DNA of 64,000 nucleotides from contig WARS01002890.1 in NCBI GenBank assembly GCA_008933995.1, forward strand, positions 62,001 to 126,000. Direction: 5' to 3'. Origin of the DNA: Datnioides undecimradiatus (Eukaryota > Chordata > Actinopteri > Lobotiformes > Datnioididae). Under the pieces are notes generated by a model. The model had not been told where the DNA came from. It saw only the letters and a program-made list of their open reading frames with translations, and made no database searches. The translations under genes were made by a program, and so were the position numbers. Shown here piece after piece: positions 39,581-51,600 of this stretch; the first letter of the stretch is position 1, and each line of letters starts with the position of its first letter.

Positions 39581-39788
39581 AGCGCACGTTAACCGGCAGC
39601 GAGCGGCGAAAGTGAAGAGCCGACACACCGGGAGACGACACAAACACCGTTAAACCACGCTAACGCCAGCCGCCGCCGGCTGGTTGTTTTTACCTGTACG
39701 AGCGGTTTGAAGCTCGCGGCGGGATGCGATAAACGTTGACATCGGGCTTCACGCACAGGATCGACTCGTACTCGCCCTCGGCCGCCAT
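36043..39788 (-). CDS. necap1: NECAP1-like adaptin-ear-binding endocytic protein
   Basis: NECAP proteins bind the AP-2 adaptor and help control clathrin-coated vesicle formation. Eight exons join in phase into 262 residues: 39694-39788, 38561-38661, 37975-38079, 37792-37873, 37575-37683, 37320-37467, 36942-37035 and 36043-36097. The PHear domain spans exons 1-5, with [64 protein letters not shown] and [15 protein letters not shown]. The tail is proline-rich and has two WxxF adaptin-ear motifs, WGDF and the terminal WIQF (mammals have WVQF). The start at 39788 has a strong context and matches the family; an in-frame ATG at 39833 would add 15 residues but has a weak context. Human NECAP1 and NECAP2 are 275 and 263 residues; the sequence looks closer to NECAP1. 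It is head-to-head with the epsin gene. Confidence 0.95.
36656..36912. mobile_element. MITE-like DNA transposon with inverted termini
   Basis: The left end reads ATATGGCCAAAAGTATATGG and the right end, reversed, reads CATGTGGCCGAAAGTATGTG; both continue into GGACAC with only a few mismatches. The element is about 257 bp, has no transposase and lies in the last necap1 intron. This terminal sequence is common in fish Tc1/mariner-type non-autonomous elements as I remember them. Confidence 0.8.
37247..37272. repeat. perfect 26-nt palindrome
   Basis: The sequence is its own reverse complement, with centre between 37259 and 37260 and each half built from GCTACAT. It lies in the necap1 intron, 48 nt from the donor of exon 37320-37467. 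Confidence 0.95.
39540..39580. repeat. (TG)n microsatellite
   Basis: About twenty TG units with one CG interruption lie in necap1 intron 1, about 110 nt from exon 1. Confidence 0.95.
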
Positions 39789-40246
39789 CTTGATTCGGTT
39801 GTTATTGATGTGGGAGTTGTGGTTGTGACTCATTTATTCGGCTCTTTTCTGAGGCGCGCGCGCGTGTGTGCGTGTGTGTGTGTGTGTGTGTGGTTTGCGT
39901 CGTCCTAACGCCACAGCACGTCGAGCTCAAGCTCACTCTCCATCAAAACTGTTATAAACGGTACTTTGAAGTCATAAAACTGTTATATTTGTGGTTTATG
40001 ATAAAAATATTTTTTACGGGTTTTATTTATTTGATCATTTTATTATTTGATTTTGACATAAAATACGCCTAACTGCTTAACATAAAGGTGTATTAACTAA
40101 AAAAATAATAATAATAATTAATAAATTATCATAAGGGGGCGGGGAACCGGAAGCGGAAGCTGTCGCGTCGTGTCGTCTCCTCGAAGATTCCTGAAGACCT
40201 ACTCGGGGTTAGTGCTGTATTATTGCTGAAAATACGCACATTTAAG
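39779..40246. promoter_or_regulatory. putative bidirectional necap1/epsin promoter
   Basis: The necap1 start codon (minus) and the presumed noncoding first exon of epsin (plus; donor TTTAAG/GTACG at 40246/40247) face each other within about 0.45 kb. The segment holds a YY1-type word AAGATGGCGGC over the necap1 start (minus strand, 39782-39792). It also has tandem ETS words in CCGGAAGCGGAAG (about 40147-40159) and an alternating CG/TG tract at 39854-39892. No TATA box was seen at a fitting place. Such features are typical of housekeeping bidirectional promoters. Confidence 0.65.
39854..39892. repeat. (CG)n(TG)n alternating tract, Z-DNA-prone
   Basis: Thirty-nine nt of strictly alternating purine and pyrimidine, starting with several CG steps and continuing as TG. 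It lies between the two divergent genes. Confidence 0.9.
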
Positions 40247-41093
40247 GTACGAATTAACGCCTGACCAGCGGGTGTTATGCTGAACTACCAGCAGCGACTG
40301 TATGTCGGAACATAACCCTTCATTTAATCGCTAAAGTCTGATATTTAAGCTGGTCTTGCGGGCTTAACAACACCGCTCCCGACCGTTAGCCATATTGACG
40401 GCTGCTGGTCGTCTTCAGGCGCTCTCCGAGGTCCTGAAAACACGATGCAAGACTCTTGACAGAGACGCTTACTTGCAAGCACGTCGACTAACAGTTAACG
40501 TGGCTCAGACTAATCATCCATTTGCGCTATAAATGAGGTTTTAGCTCATATTTTTCTTAAATACAGCAGCCTTAAGAAGCTAGCAGCTGCCTAGCTTATA
40601 GCTTAGCCAGGTAGCTAACCCAGACCAGGATCTGTTTGTCGCAGTGATTATGACAAAATGACACGAGCTGTCACGCACAGCTACACGCATATTGTCAAGC
40701 CTTGCAGTCACGCATCCGTAACTGTCTGCTCTCCCTTGTCACGCAGTGCCAGTCTGTGCATCAGCTTTTTTTTTTTTTATATGTTCACCGGTTCTTGTCT
40801 GCAGCAGTACGATCTGGTTTCTGGCATCCTGAGACGAGCCAATGCAGCCAGGGAGTGGAGAGACCAGCAGGATGTACGCTCACTGAACCAGCAGCTGCAC
40901 TCAAACAACATAATACAAAGAGTACATAAGACAACACAGCCAGATTTTACAAAAGGTATGTGAGTTTGCATGAGTTTGCAATATTTAATTGTACATCATT
41001 CGTTCTGCAGGTCAGTGTAAGTTTTCTTCAATGTTAACAAGTTTTCTCTGAATCAGATCGCAGAGGTTTGTTTTCCCGCCTCCCCCAGACACC

Positions 41094-44000
41094 ATGACGT
41101 CCTCTATGCTCCGCCGCCAGCTGAAGAACCTGGTCCAGAACTACTCTGAGGCTGAGGTCAAGGTAGGAGAAACTGAAATCAAGTGATAAAGAACTTTGTG
41201 AATCTAAGATGGTTTCAAGATTTGTTTAAAGATATGCAAACCAGATTTGCTTTTATTTAGAACAACCTAAGATGCAATTTTTAAAACTACATTTTTAAAT
41301 ACGCCTATTCAGAGCCATTGATTAGCCTCCAGTATTTCCCAATATCATTGACCTACAGGGCACAGTTTTAGTTGTACACGTGCATCATCAACAACACAGC
41401 AATATTACAGCAATATCAATTCATTCAGGTGTTTCCAGTACAGATGAAAGGAATAACTACTGTTAATTTGTATGTGAAATGACACTTAGTTGACTGATTA
41501 CACACACTGCAAACATGAATAGCAAGATGTACAATCATTTAATGTGTTAAAATGGCAAAACATGCAATTAAATAATGTGTTAATGGACTTATGTTATCAG
41601 CATTTGTGGATAATGCTAAAACAAAAGCACAGTGATTGAGAGTTTTTCATCCAGACAGTCAGGTGTGACCATCGCTGCTGAGGGAGAGGAAGGGTTAACT
41701 CTCTAAATCCTAACCTTCAGGTTTGCGGAGTCATGGAAATTTGGGGATATGTTTTATGCTAAAATGCTGACCTGATGAAACATGATCAGTAAAAACTTGG
41801 CAGAACAGATTATTGGCAAGGAGGACTCACTACACTGGAGCAGGCGCGACAGAGTCTTGTTGTCACCAGCTGGCATCTCTGACCTCTGAACCACTGCCAC
41901 CCTATACCCCTGACACACTCACATTCCTTGCGTCACTTGTTTTTCAGGTGAGAGAGGCGACATCCAATGACCCATGGGGCCCGTCCAGCTCTCAGATGGC
42001 GGACATCTCCGATCTAACCTACAACGTGGTGGCCTGCAACGAGATCATGACGATGCTCTGGAAACGCCTGAAAGATGACAAGAACTGGAGACACATCCAC
42101 AAGGTAAGTGTTCACATTGTGGTTAAACAGCTATTTCCATGTATTTACTGTGAACATTTATCAAATTAACCAGTTAAATTAGTATTTCTATTACTGATTG
42201 CTATGGATTAAATATTAGAAGCTATTGAAAGACAACCTGGATACTTCTGTGCTTACGTATAATTTCTAAACTATCCAGTTTCTACTATCCTGTTTCCTGT
42301 ACAAACATCACTGGACACAAAAACTCGTGATGGTTAAATCAGACAAATAAATTGGGCTTTGTATGAGAATAGAAGAAAAACAGTAACATGAGAACAAACA
42401 GCAGAGGAAATAAAAATTAATCGCAGTGTTGCTTCAGCTGTGGTCAGGCAGGGTCATATCATAAGATGTTGAACACACAATGTCCAGTAAGTAATAAGAG
42501 CCCTGTACCAGTCTGCTGTATCCCTGTAAGTCTGTAATAACCGCAATATGTTATTTCTTTATTTAGAAGTCAGTGTTACAATATTTAGTAAACAATAAAC
42601 ATTTTGTGGTTGTGACTCATTCACTATAATCACTATAATCATTATAAGAGCCAGTGAGTTCCTAGCGCTGGTATGCTAAGCTAACATCCAGCTACTGGCA
42701 TACCACTGCTGCAAGTTGTCACTATTTCATGATGCAGAGGTAAATGTAAGCAGGTCTTTAGGAAACGTGTAAACTGCACCACGTGGCACCACAGGCCTTT
42801 GTGACTTTGTATTGGTTGGTGTCCACTACAAGCACAGCGTCTTTTGAGGCAATTGCATTGTTTGTCTCTTTCTACCTGAGCTTTGACTTTACAGATTTTG
42901 TTTTGTTCCTTTCATTGTTTCGAAACGGGAGAACTGTTGGACTTCATGGGTTGTCAGTGTGTTTTTGTTCCAGCCACACACGTTTTGATTTGTTGTCATA
43001 CTTTTTCCTCGCCAGTCGCTGACACTGCTGGAGTACCTTTTAAAGACGGGCGACGATCGCGTGCTTCTGAAAATGAAGGACAACATCTACATCGTCAAAG
43101 CTCTCACAGAGTATCGCTTTGTAGAAAAGGATGGCAAAGATCAGGTGATACACATTTTCTGCTAACGTCCAGAGCATGCAACCCTTTAGTTTATCCATTA
43201 AGAGGGTGCATGCTCTGTATTAAGATGATCCTTTATTGCCACTATGACGTCCATATCATTATATTCATATGAACCTTTAGACCAGTTTCACAATGAAGAA
43301 TAAATATAAACTTCAGTTTTAAGTTTGCTGCCTCAAAATTAAGCAAAAATGAATTAATAAGACTAAGTTTAGATCTTAGTTCAGTTTCAGTTATCCAGGT
43401 TTAGATGAAAACATCAAAGTCTAATGTAAGCATATCTGTCCCAGGGTGCAAATGTGAGAGAGAAGGCCAAAGTTGTCCTTGTTCTTATGGAGGACGATGA
43501 CAAACTGAAGGAAGAGAGAGACTTTGCCGTCAAAACCAGAGAGAAGACGTCAAAAAGTTCTGCCGGTGAGCCTTTCTGTCGTAAAGTATCACTGCTGAGA
43601 TACCAAGTTCAACAGTTTTACTATAGTTTTCTTCATTCGTCTGCATCTGTCACACACAGCCTCGTCCGTGGACACCATCAAGGATCCTAACTACAAGCCA
43701 TGCTATGTTGCCGGGGCCACGGGGCTACCATCCTTAGACAACATACCCTCAGTGGCTGACTTAACGGCTTCCTTCGCCGCTCGCAAAGAGGAGCGTCTCA
43801 GACAGGAAGCTGAGAAGAAAGAGGCAGAGAGGAGGGTAAGTGTGTAACAAGTTGATATAATTGAATTATATTGGTGTTAATGTTTATATGTGGGGCCTTT
43901 ATATATTAATTTAAACATTTGTAGTTTGTTTGTCAAATAAGGCGCCCTAATTGGATGTAATCTTCCAGGCCAAGATGAGCGAAGATGAGCTGAAGTGGGA

Positions 44001-47000
44001 GGATGCAGGCAAGGGCGGTAATGTTAAACAAGGTGCTTGGGGAGAAGAGAAACCAGAGGAGGAGGTGAAAACAGACGCATGGGGAGCCCCCACAGAACCT
44101 AAAGAAGCCACAGATCCATGGGGCACACCAGCAAAACCTGACACAACCGACACAGCAGCCAGCAGTGATCCGTGGGGGGCTCCAGCTAAATCTGATGAAG
44201 ATTCTTTCACAGCACCGAAAACCGATGAAGATCCGTTTGCTGCGCCAAAGAACGGAGAAGATCCTTTTGCAGCACCAAAAGATGAACCTGATCCATTTAG
44301 TGCATCAAAAGATGACCCTTTCAATGCACCAAAAGATAGTTCAGACCCCTTCAGTGCACCCAAAGACAAGGAGGATCCATTTGCTGCCCCGAAAGATAAA
44401 CCAGATCCCTTCAGTTCGTCCAACGATGATCCGTTTAATGCACCCAAAGACGATCCGTTTACTGCTCCAAAGGACGATCCCTTTACTGCTTCAAAGGACG
44501 ATCCGTTTAACACCCCGAAGGATGACCCCTTCAATTCTCCAAAAGATGATCCTTTTAACACCCCAAAGGATGACCCGTTTAATGCCCCAAAAGATGATCC
44601 TTTTAACACCCCAGAGGATGACCCGTTTAATTCCCCAAAGGATGACCCATTTAACACCCCGAAGGATGACCCGTTTAATACCCCAAAAGATGATCCTTTC
44701 TCTGCCGCAAAAGATGATCCTTTTAATGCCCCAAAAGATGATCCCTTCACAGCACCAGTATCCCCACCCTCTAAAGAAGACCCATTTGCAGCACCAGCAT
44801 TATCTAAAGACGACCCTTTTGCTGCACCAACAACACCACCTAAAGAGGATCCTTTCTCGGCATCATCCAAACCTCCCAAGGACGACCCTTTTGCTGCACC
44901 AACAACACCACCTAAAGAAGATCCTTTCTCTGCACCATCCAAACCTGCAAAAGATGACCCCTTCACTGCACCAACAACACCACCTAAAGAGGACCCATTT
45001 GCAGAGCCAACGAGCCCACCAAAGGATGATGCCTCAGATCCCTTCAATGCAGCTCTAGTGAGCACACCACCAGGCAGTGCAGATGCATGGGGAGCCCCTG
45101 CTAGCTCTCCTCCCGCAACTGGGTCAGATCCCTGGGGGGATGGAACAAGTGCCACCTCACCAGTTGATGCTTCTGATGCTTTTGGAGACGCATCAAACAA
45201 TGACCCATGGGGAGCCCCAGGTAAGAAACAAATAAACTTGGGAGTTGGGAGATGAAGTTTAATTCTGGGACCTTGTGTTAACCGTTTTTCCCGACCGTGG
45301 TCAGGTAGCAGAGGGGGGCTTTCTTCCAGGGCTGAAGTTGCTGCTCAATTCGGGGTTAACCGCCTCCACTTACTGAGCAGTCGTGGAGCAAGAACACACC
45401 GTATCATTGTATCATGTGTGGTGAACTCTTTGTTGGTGAAATGTGATGGTGAAAAGAAAAAGATTGAAAGAGCACTGATCTCAGCTATCTGTGAACATCA
45501 AAACCAGCTTTAGCATCAACTGCAAAGGGCTCAAAGTCAGTGACCAGGAGGCAGTGGACAGAGGTCATTTCTAGCGAAGTTGAATGAACCTCCCACCACC
45601 CAAAATCATGTATGACAGGTGGATTGGGAACTCTAAATTGACAATAGAAGTGAATGTGAGTGACGCCGAAATGGATAAAGCAGTTACAGGAAATGGATGG
45701 ATGGATAAAGAATAGATGAGAGATTGGTTGTTTACATATGGGTCAACTAAAACTACAGGTTTGTGAACAAGGTAACTTAACTTTATAACTGGTTATAGAC
45801 CTGCTGAGACTGCTTGCTCTCCACAGCATTAATGTGTTAACTAAACAGATCACATTAATAGAAAGATGATAAAGGAAACTTAACATAACAGGTTGCACTG
45901 GACCGGTAAGACGGCTGCCATGTAGTTTAATCCTGGAATGAAGAGTCACGGTGACACATCACATCTGTGTGTATCTGTTGTGTCCTGATTGAGCTCGCCT
46001 GCTCTACTTCCCTGTTTAGCTGCAGCTCCGGTCAGCACGGATGATGCATGGGGCTCACCTGCTCCGCCCTCAGACTCCTCCCCATCTAGTGACCCCTTCG
46101 GAGACGGAGCATCTAAAAAAGGAGATCCCTGGGGTGCACCGAGCAACGCACCTAGCAATGGGACAGGTAAGTAGCAGTTTACGCTCACATCTGCAATCCA
46201 CCCGTTTCTCATAAGGGTGTTTATTGACTGCTTCAATAAAACCTGATTAACTCAACTAAATCTTATGTAATGATATGTAATTAATCGATAGCTGGTTGTC
46301 CGTGTGCCTGCGTCTGTACTCGTGCGTTTATAAACACTTAGCTTTGCCATGAATACGCTTTTCTTGCCCACAGTTAACGGTGCATTTGCATGCGTGACAG
46401 TTTTCTTCCATTCTCTCCATTTCACCTCCACCTCCATGCCTCAGTCAGCTGCTGGCTAACACTCCTAATCAATTAAACTTCTCTTCCACTTTGCTCTCTC
46501 TTCCTCCCTGACCTGTCCCCAAAAGAAAACACCTTTTAGAGTAGATCTGGACCTTTATTTTATTGCAGGAATGCAAACAGTGCAGGAAAAGGAGACGTAT
46601 AGAAAGACTGCATCGTTTCTGGGCTCTGCCGGGGCGTCGCTTGTTGACTTGGACGATCTCTTCTCATCTAACCCCAGACCCAAACAGCACCCCCTCGTCA
46701 ACACACTTGCCGCCCAGACACAAGCCATTGGTAAGGACCGACTAAACGCTTCACTCTGGGTGAAAAACACCATTTTCAACAAAGGCTTCATGTGGAACTT
46801 ATCTGTGGTGCGTTTGATTCAAATGATCAACCCCAGAGACTGGAAATGCATTCCTCTGCCGCGCAGCTTGAGTCTTCAGTCCAGAGAGACACAGAGAGAG
46901 GGGTGGAGACCAGCCAATGAGTATTTATCAATAGGTCTGAATGGAAAAAGCTTATTGTGATAATGTGTTTTACTGCCCCTCCCCTGTGCTGTCGCTGTAG

Positions 47001-47661
47001 TGTGTAGATGTTGTTGCAGTGTGTGTGTGTGTGTGTGTGTGTGTATAGAGACTAGTGTATATTACCCAGCAGGTATTTAACTCGTGTAACTCCTCTCTCT
47101 GCTCTGGTGCAATTTTCTCTTTGCTGTAACACTTCAAACTGTACCCCCCCCTCCCTCCACCCTCCTCCTACTCCTGCTAATTTCCCAGGCGCTCTCAAAG
47201 CCATGGCGTCTGGCCCCGTGGTCAGATCAGGGGCTCTTTCTGACCCATCAGCCACCCTTGCTCCTACGCTCGGTGCACCTACTCCTGCTAACCTTCCCAG
47301 TGATACTCCTCATATTCAGCCGGCGTCCCGCACCATTGGACCATCTCATTCTGGTTCGTATATGCTTCAGGCTGCTCATGTGGCGCCGCCGTGTTCAGGA
47401 ACCGGATTGGTACATCTTGTTCCTCTGGGAGAGAGTCCAGGGTTTAACACGAACCCCCTCTGTGGGGGAGTGGTGCAGTCCGGATTGCTGCTGGGGAATC
47501 CTTTGGCAGACCCCCTCTTTTTGGGAATGGGAATGGTTGAGTCCAGTTTGTTTGGAGGGAACCTCCAAGCAGGAGGATCCACTCCGCAGGGCGGGGGTGT
47601 CACTGCTCAGCCACAATCCAGCGAGACGTTGAACAAGAACAACAATCCTTTCCTGCTCTGA
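41094..47661 (+). CDS. epn1: epsin with expanded DPF array and no recognisable UIM
   Basis: Epsins bend membrane and link PI(4,5)P2, AP-2, clathrin and EH-domain proteins at coated pits. Nine coding exons (41094-41162, 41948-42103, 43016-43144, 43445-43565, 43660-43835, 43969-45220, 46020-46166, 46569-46730, 47189-47661) join in phase into 894 residues. The ENTH domain starts MTSSMLRRQLKNLVQNYSEA and keeps the basic lipid-binding residues (R7, R8, K11, R25); the KRLKDDKNWRH segment is one residue shorter than in human epsins. Exon 43969-45220 encodes 29 DPF motifs (residues 305-574) and four DPW; the next exon adds one of each. A clathrin box LVDLD is at 708-712 and the protein ends NPFLL, as human EPN1 does. 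No ubiquitin-interacting motif is visible between the ENTH domain and the first DPW. I call it EPN1-like from the tail and the neighbours; EPN2 or EPN3 cannot be excluded. Confidence 0.93.
44425..44760 (+). repeat. in-frame 24-bp tandem array, 14 units (DDPFxxxx)
   Basis: Exactly fourteen 24-nt units encode DDPFNTPK-type octapeptides, epsin residues 370-481. Third-base choices vary between units (GAT/GAC, CCG/CCT/CCC, TTT/TTC), while DDPF is unchanged in every unit. On both sides DPF units continue with looser spacing. The periodicity also opens long meaningless frames on the minus strand and in another plus frame. Confidence 0.97.
45560..45712 (+). repeat. SINE/LINE-tail-like dispersed repeat with GGAT tail
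   Basis: The stretch GGATTGGGAACTCTAAATTG, then GTGAATGTGAGTG, then AGGAAATGGATGGATGGATA resembles the 3' end of a dispersed repeat I know from many fish sequences. It is shortened in the middle. It lies in the epsin intron 45221-46019; the left part of that intron (about 45290-45420) may belong to another repeat. Confidence 0.5.
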
Positions 47662-47993
47662 CAGCCTGGCGTGTAATCTGTCCCGTCAGACACACGTTTA
47701 AATTCAATGAGCACAGTCTGAGTTTTACATGTTTTAGTCAGTTTCATGACATCATTATGACTTTTATCGCTCTGGAAACTGAAGAAACACCATAAACTTA
47801 ACATAACACACGGATATGGCTAATACATGCAGAACCACCTGTGTGGTCCATTAATTCCATTATCCTTTAATTAGCTCATGCATGCAGTTAATGCAACAGC
47901 CATGAAATACAGAAATACACACAGATACGCGCAAAACTGTATTTATGGAAAATCTGGGGATCGGTTCTTCTTCATGCACAAGCCTAAGAAACA

Positions 47994-48026
<33 letters not shown>

Positions 48027-48524
48027 GTGGAAATACTGTGTATTTGAGTGTTGTATGATTTTGTGCGGGGACCTATAAAACATTAACACGTCACTGTAGG
48101 TTTTCATTCAGCGTGCATGTGTTTGTACAAAGCAGAGTGTGTGTGTGTGCAGTAAATATTGTGCTAATGTAAATAGTGGAAGTAATCACAGATAAACCTT
48201 GAACTATGCTGTATATTAGAGTGTAACAATCACCGGTAACTATTTATTGATCTATTTATTGATTGATTTATCGCCTGATTATTTATCGATGCAGCGATGG
48301 CCCCCAGCGGCGGGGTCACCTGACCGTATTGATCATGTGTGATGTCACGTGGCGGGGGGGCGTTAATGTGACCTGGGCCACTCAAACGCTGCCTCATCAA
48401 TCAACTCGGTGCCCAGTGGCGGCTTCTCTTAGTCCGTCTTGGATCCGTAGTCGTTCTGGAGTCGTCGTGCAACCGAACGCGTCTTGGCTGCAGTAGACAT
48501 GATGATTCGCTGCAGTGTTGGCTG

Positions 48525-48530
48525 AATAAA
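48525..48530 (+). terminator. candidate poly(A) signal of epsin
   Basis: AATAAA occurs 864 nt after the epsin stop, followed by a TG-rich stretch as expected for a cleavage region. The long TG tract begins at 48575. Confidence 0.65.
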
Positions 48531-48572
48531 CCGAATCTGAACATATCAACCTCTGTAACGTGCATGCTGTCT

Positions 48573-48618
<46 letters not shown>

Positions 48619-51600
48619 CCGCCCCTATAAGTGAAGTGTTTCAACACACACCTGTATGAAAAGGCTCCACTGTAGCGTTGCAGCGTCTCTGTGGAGCTCC
48701 ACAGGCGGCTGAAAGTGACGGATCAGTAGATCAGAGAGGAGCCAGCGCCGCTGTCTTTGTGTTCACCGCATGTCCGTCGTGTTCTCGACTCCTTACATGT
48801 GAACTTGGTGGGAGGACCTGAGTGAGAGACAGTTCAGCTTCACTGGAGTTAAGGTAGAGCGAGATGAGGATGACAAACCGCCCATAAACACGATCATTAT
48901 TATTATTTCTCAGATTTAATTTTGTATGAAATGAATTTATTTTGCTGTGTATTCAAAGGTAAAGCTGTGTTGTAAACTGTGACAGTATACAGTACATTTG
49001 AGAAATAAAACGATATAACACGTGATGCTGTGGCCTTTCTGTGCGTCTGAGCGTCAGCAGCAGGTTTTCCTTGTTTCCTCCACCAGAGGGCCACACATAC
49101 ACACGTTCAGACAGCGTAATGCAGTCACTGTGCTGTAATGTGCACACTGAAAGTAACGTTTATTTATTTGTAGTTGCCACTTAAAAATAGTTTTTGTTGA
49201 TGTTTCACTCAGATGTTGCAGAATCGTGTGAGAAAGATGTTTTTTCACATTGATCTGCTGAAAAGTTTAACGTGATTTTAATAACCCGAATTATGAAACA
49301 ATTTGAAGAAGTTTAAGGCCAGTTAGGGTCCAAGATGAAGCAGTATGAGAGTGATGAGGCCTTTTAATCACAAAGGATTTAAGTTTCCAGAACAAGAGAA
49401 CGACTCAGTTTAAGACGTGTTAACAGTAAATTGAGTTTTTCTGCTGGAAAAAAACATGAAACTCAATTTATAACTTGAATCAGAGCATTTTCACGTTTTT
49501 ACATCTTAAAACATTTTTTCTTATTTTTTAAACACATTTCTATTAAAGTGAAGAGGGTGGGAAAGTGATGTCAGAGTCAGTATACAAGCATGAAACGTTG
49601 CAGCGCTGTCACTCATTCAGCGATTGCAAGGGTGTTGATCTTCGACTAAACTCTGCATTTCACCGTTGATTCACTGATTCAACTGTGGATTAATCTGGGA
49701 GAGTAGGGGGAGTGGAGTCAGTTAAGGCCATTACACAATTTGCGGAGACGAGGCGGAAACGTGGGATTGACCGTTGATCTGAGTCTCCCCCATTCATGAA
49801 GAGAGCTCAGAGCCTAAAAACAGGAGGGGGACATTGAGGATTTAATGTGAGTCACATCAGGACACGGTGCTCAGAGGAGGGTCCTTAATTACTGTGAGAT
49901 ATTAGAACTAATAGGATAATTCTTCTATGACCGGAAAATAATAAAGATACCTTTATTTATTATAAAATCTCCATATTTCAACCCTTTTGGCTCATTTTCC
50001 TGCCATTATTAATGAAAACATACAACTATCTAACATACAGCTGATTTAGTTTTGGCATGACCCCAGTTTTTATGCATTTATCTCATCTTACTTTACATTT
50101 AATGTTATTTTTCCCCTGTTTTTGTGCAATTTCTTGTGTAAAACATGTAAGTTCTTCGTTTAAAGCACTTTGAGCTGCATTTCCTGTATGAACGGTGCTG
50201 AAAAAGCAAAGTTTGTTGTTATTACTAATGGTTTTTCCCACAGATCTGATAGTATTTTATTTTATTTCAACGAACAACAGTTGAATCGATTAAATCTCTG
50301 TTATTTGTCAAAAGTTAGTTACCATGTTGAGCAGATTTAAAGCCCGTTACAGTGAGATAATAATCGTAGGTAGTGATATTTTGATGTTTTTGTCCTAATT
50401 TTGACTCAAAAGTCTCACTGACTGTCAGTTTAACTGTCCGTTGTACAGTTTCAGAGGTAATAAAGATGAAAACTATTAGTCCACGCTTAGATTTTGGATT
50501 TTTTAGCCTTAAACACAATAAAAGTTGCTGGAACTTTGCAGAAAATGATAGAAAAAGCAGTTAAAAGCTAGAGTGGCTTGAAAATAACAGCAGTGAAGCA
50601 GCACTTCAGGTATGTGGTGTTAAAACGTGTTGATACTGAGTTTCAGCTTCAAGCCAAACGTCGTCCACACTGAACTGGAGCCTCCACAGGTTGAACCGTC
50701 TGTTGCTGGTGCTCTCCCCGTCTTTCCAACCAGAGATTCAAACCGACGACGCTCAAGTGACGGGATTGCCTGAAGCCAGCAGCTGTACGTACTGCACAGC
50801 TGGGATGGTTTGTGTTAAGGGGGTCGAAGTTTAGAGGACAGCGCGCTCCGTGAGACGACAACACTGTGTCACACATCTCAATCTAAGCTGTTCCATACCA
50901 TACTGTCAAATTAATCAGTATAGGAGCAGAGGTCAGGGGGGTTAGGAGGGAGAAAGCAGAGAGAGAGGGGGGAGCTGTGGTCATGGATGAATAGGGACAG
51001 TATAGGGAGCAAAGGGGAGGGAAAGTAACAGATGGACTTGTGGGGATTAGAGGGAAATCTGGGTGGGTTTCTGATGGAGACTCACCCAAGACGGAGGAGG
51101 GAGTGATGAGGGAGCGCAGAGGAAAGGTGAAGGAGAGGAAACTGGATCCAGGCCCGAGGAGAGGCGGACTGGTCCCGAACACGGTGAGTCGAGCTGTTTT
51201 TAAGGTTATTTCTTCGTTTTTTCTGATCGAGCGAGTGTGAACTGATCAGAAAGTTGGTGCGCAGCTGGACTGGCAGCCGGATTTGTCCAATCACTCATCG
51301 TGATGAGATGAACGCTGTGAACTGTGTATTCTGCCATGATTAACTGTGGCTCTGCGGCTGTGTTGCGGTGGCTTTCTTGTCTCTGTGGTGACTTTACCAA
51401 CTAAACTGCCTCCTGAAATCACCAGACATAGCGTAACTGTAGGCTGTTTGCAGAGGTCATGTGTGGATGGTTTAATCTATGAGCCTCAGCTGTTGATGAC
51501 ACGGACAGGTGTGTGGAGACATGACGTCCACACGTGTACAGCAGAAGTCAACCTGGACAATAACTGTTTGGATTATAGTTTCACACCATGAGATGATTTG

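Noticed and set aside
44165-45058. 297-residue plus-strand frame rich in Leu, Met, Gln and His
   Set aside because: A shifted reading of the same 24-nt array; the epsin frame is fixed by splice phase and by the ENTH, clathrin-box and NPF exons.
43947-45200. 417-residue minus-strand open frame made of GSSFG-type repeats
   Set aside because: It is the mirror of the DPF repeat exon on the other strand: the 24-nt period keeps all copies free of stops. It has no promoter, splice context or family match.
50930-51240. Arg/Lys/Glu-rich open frames on both strands
   Set aside because: A purine-rich stretch gives low-complexity frames on both strands without any motif or splice support.
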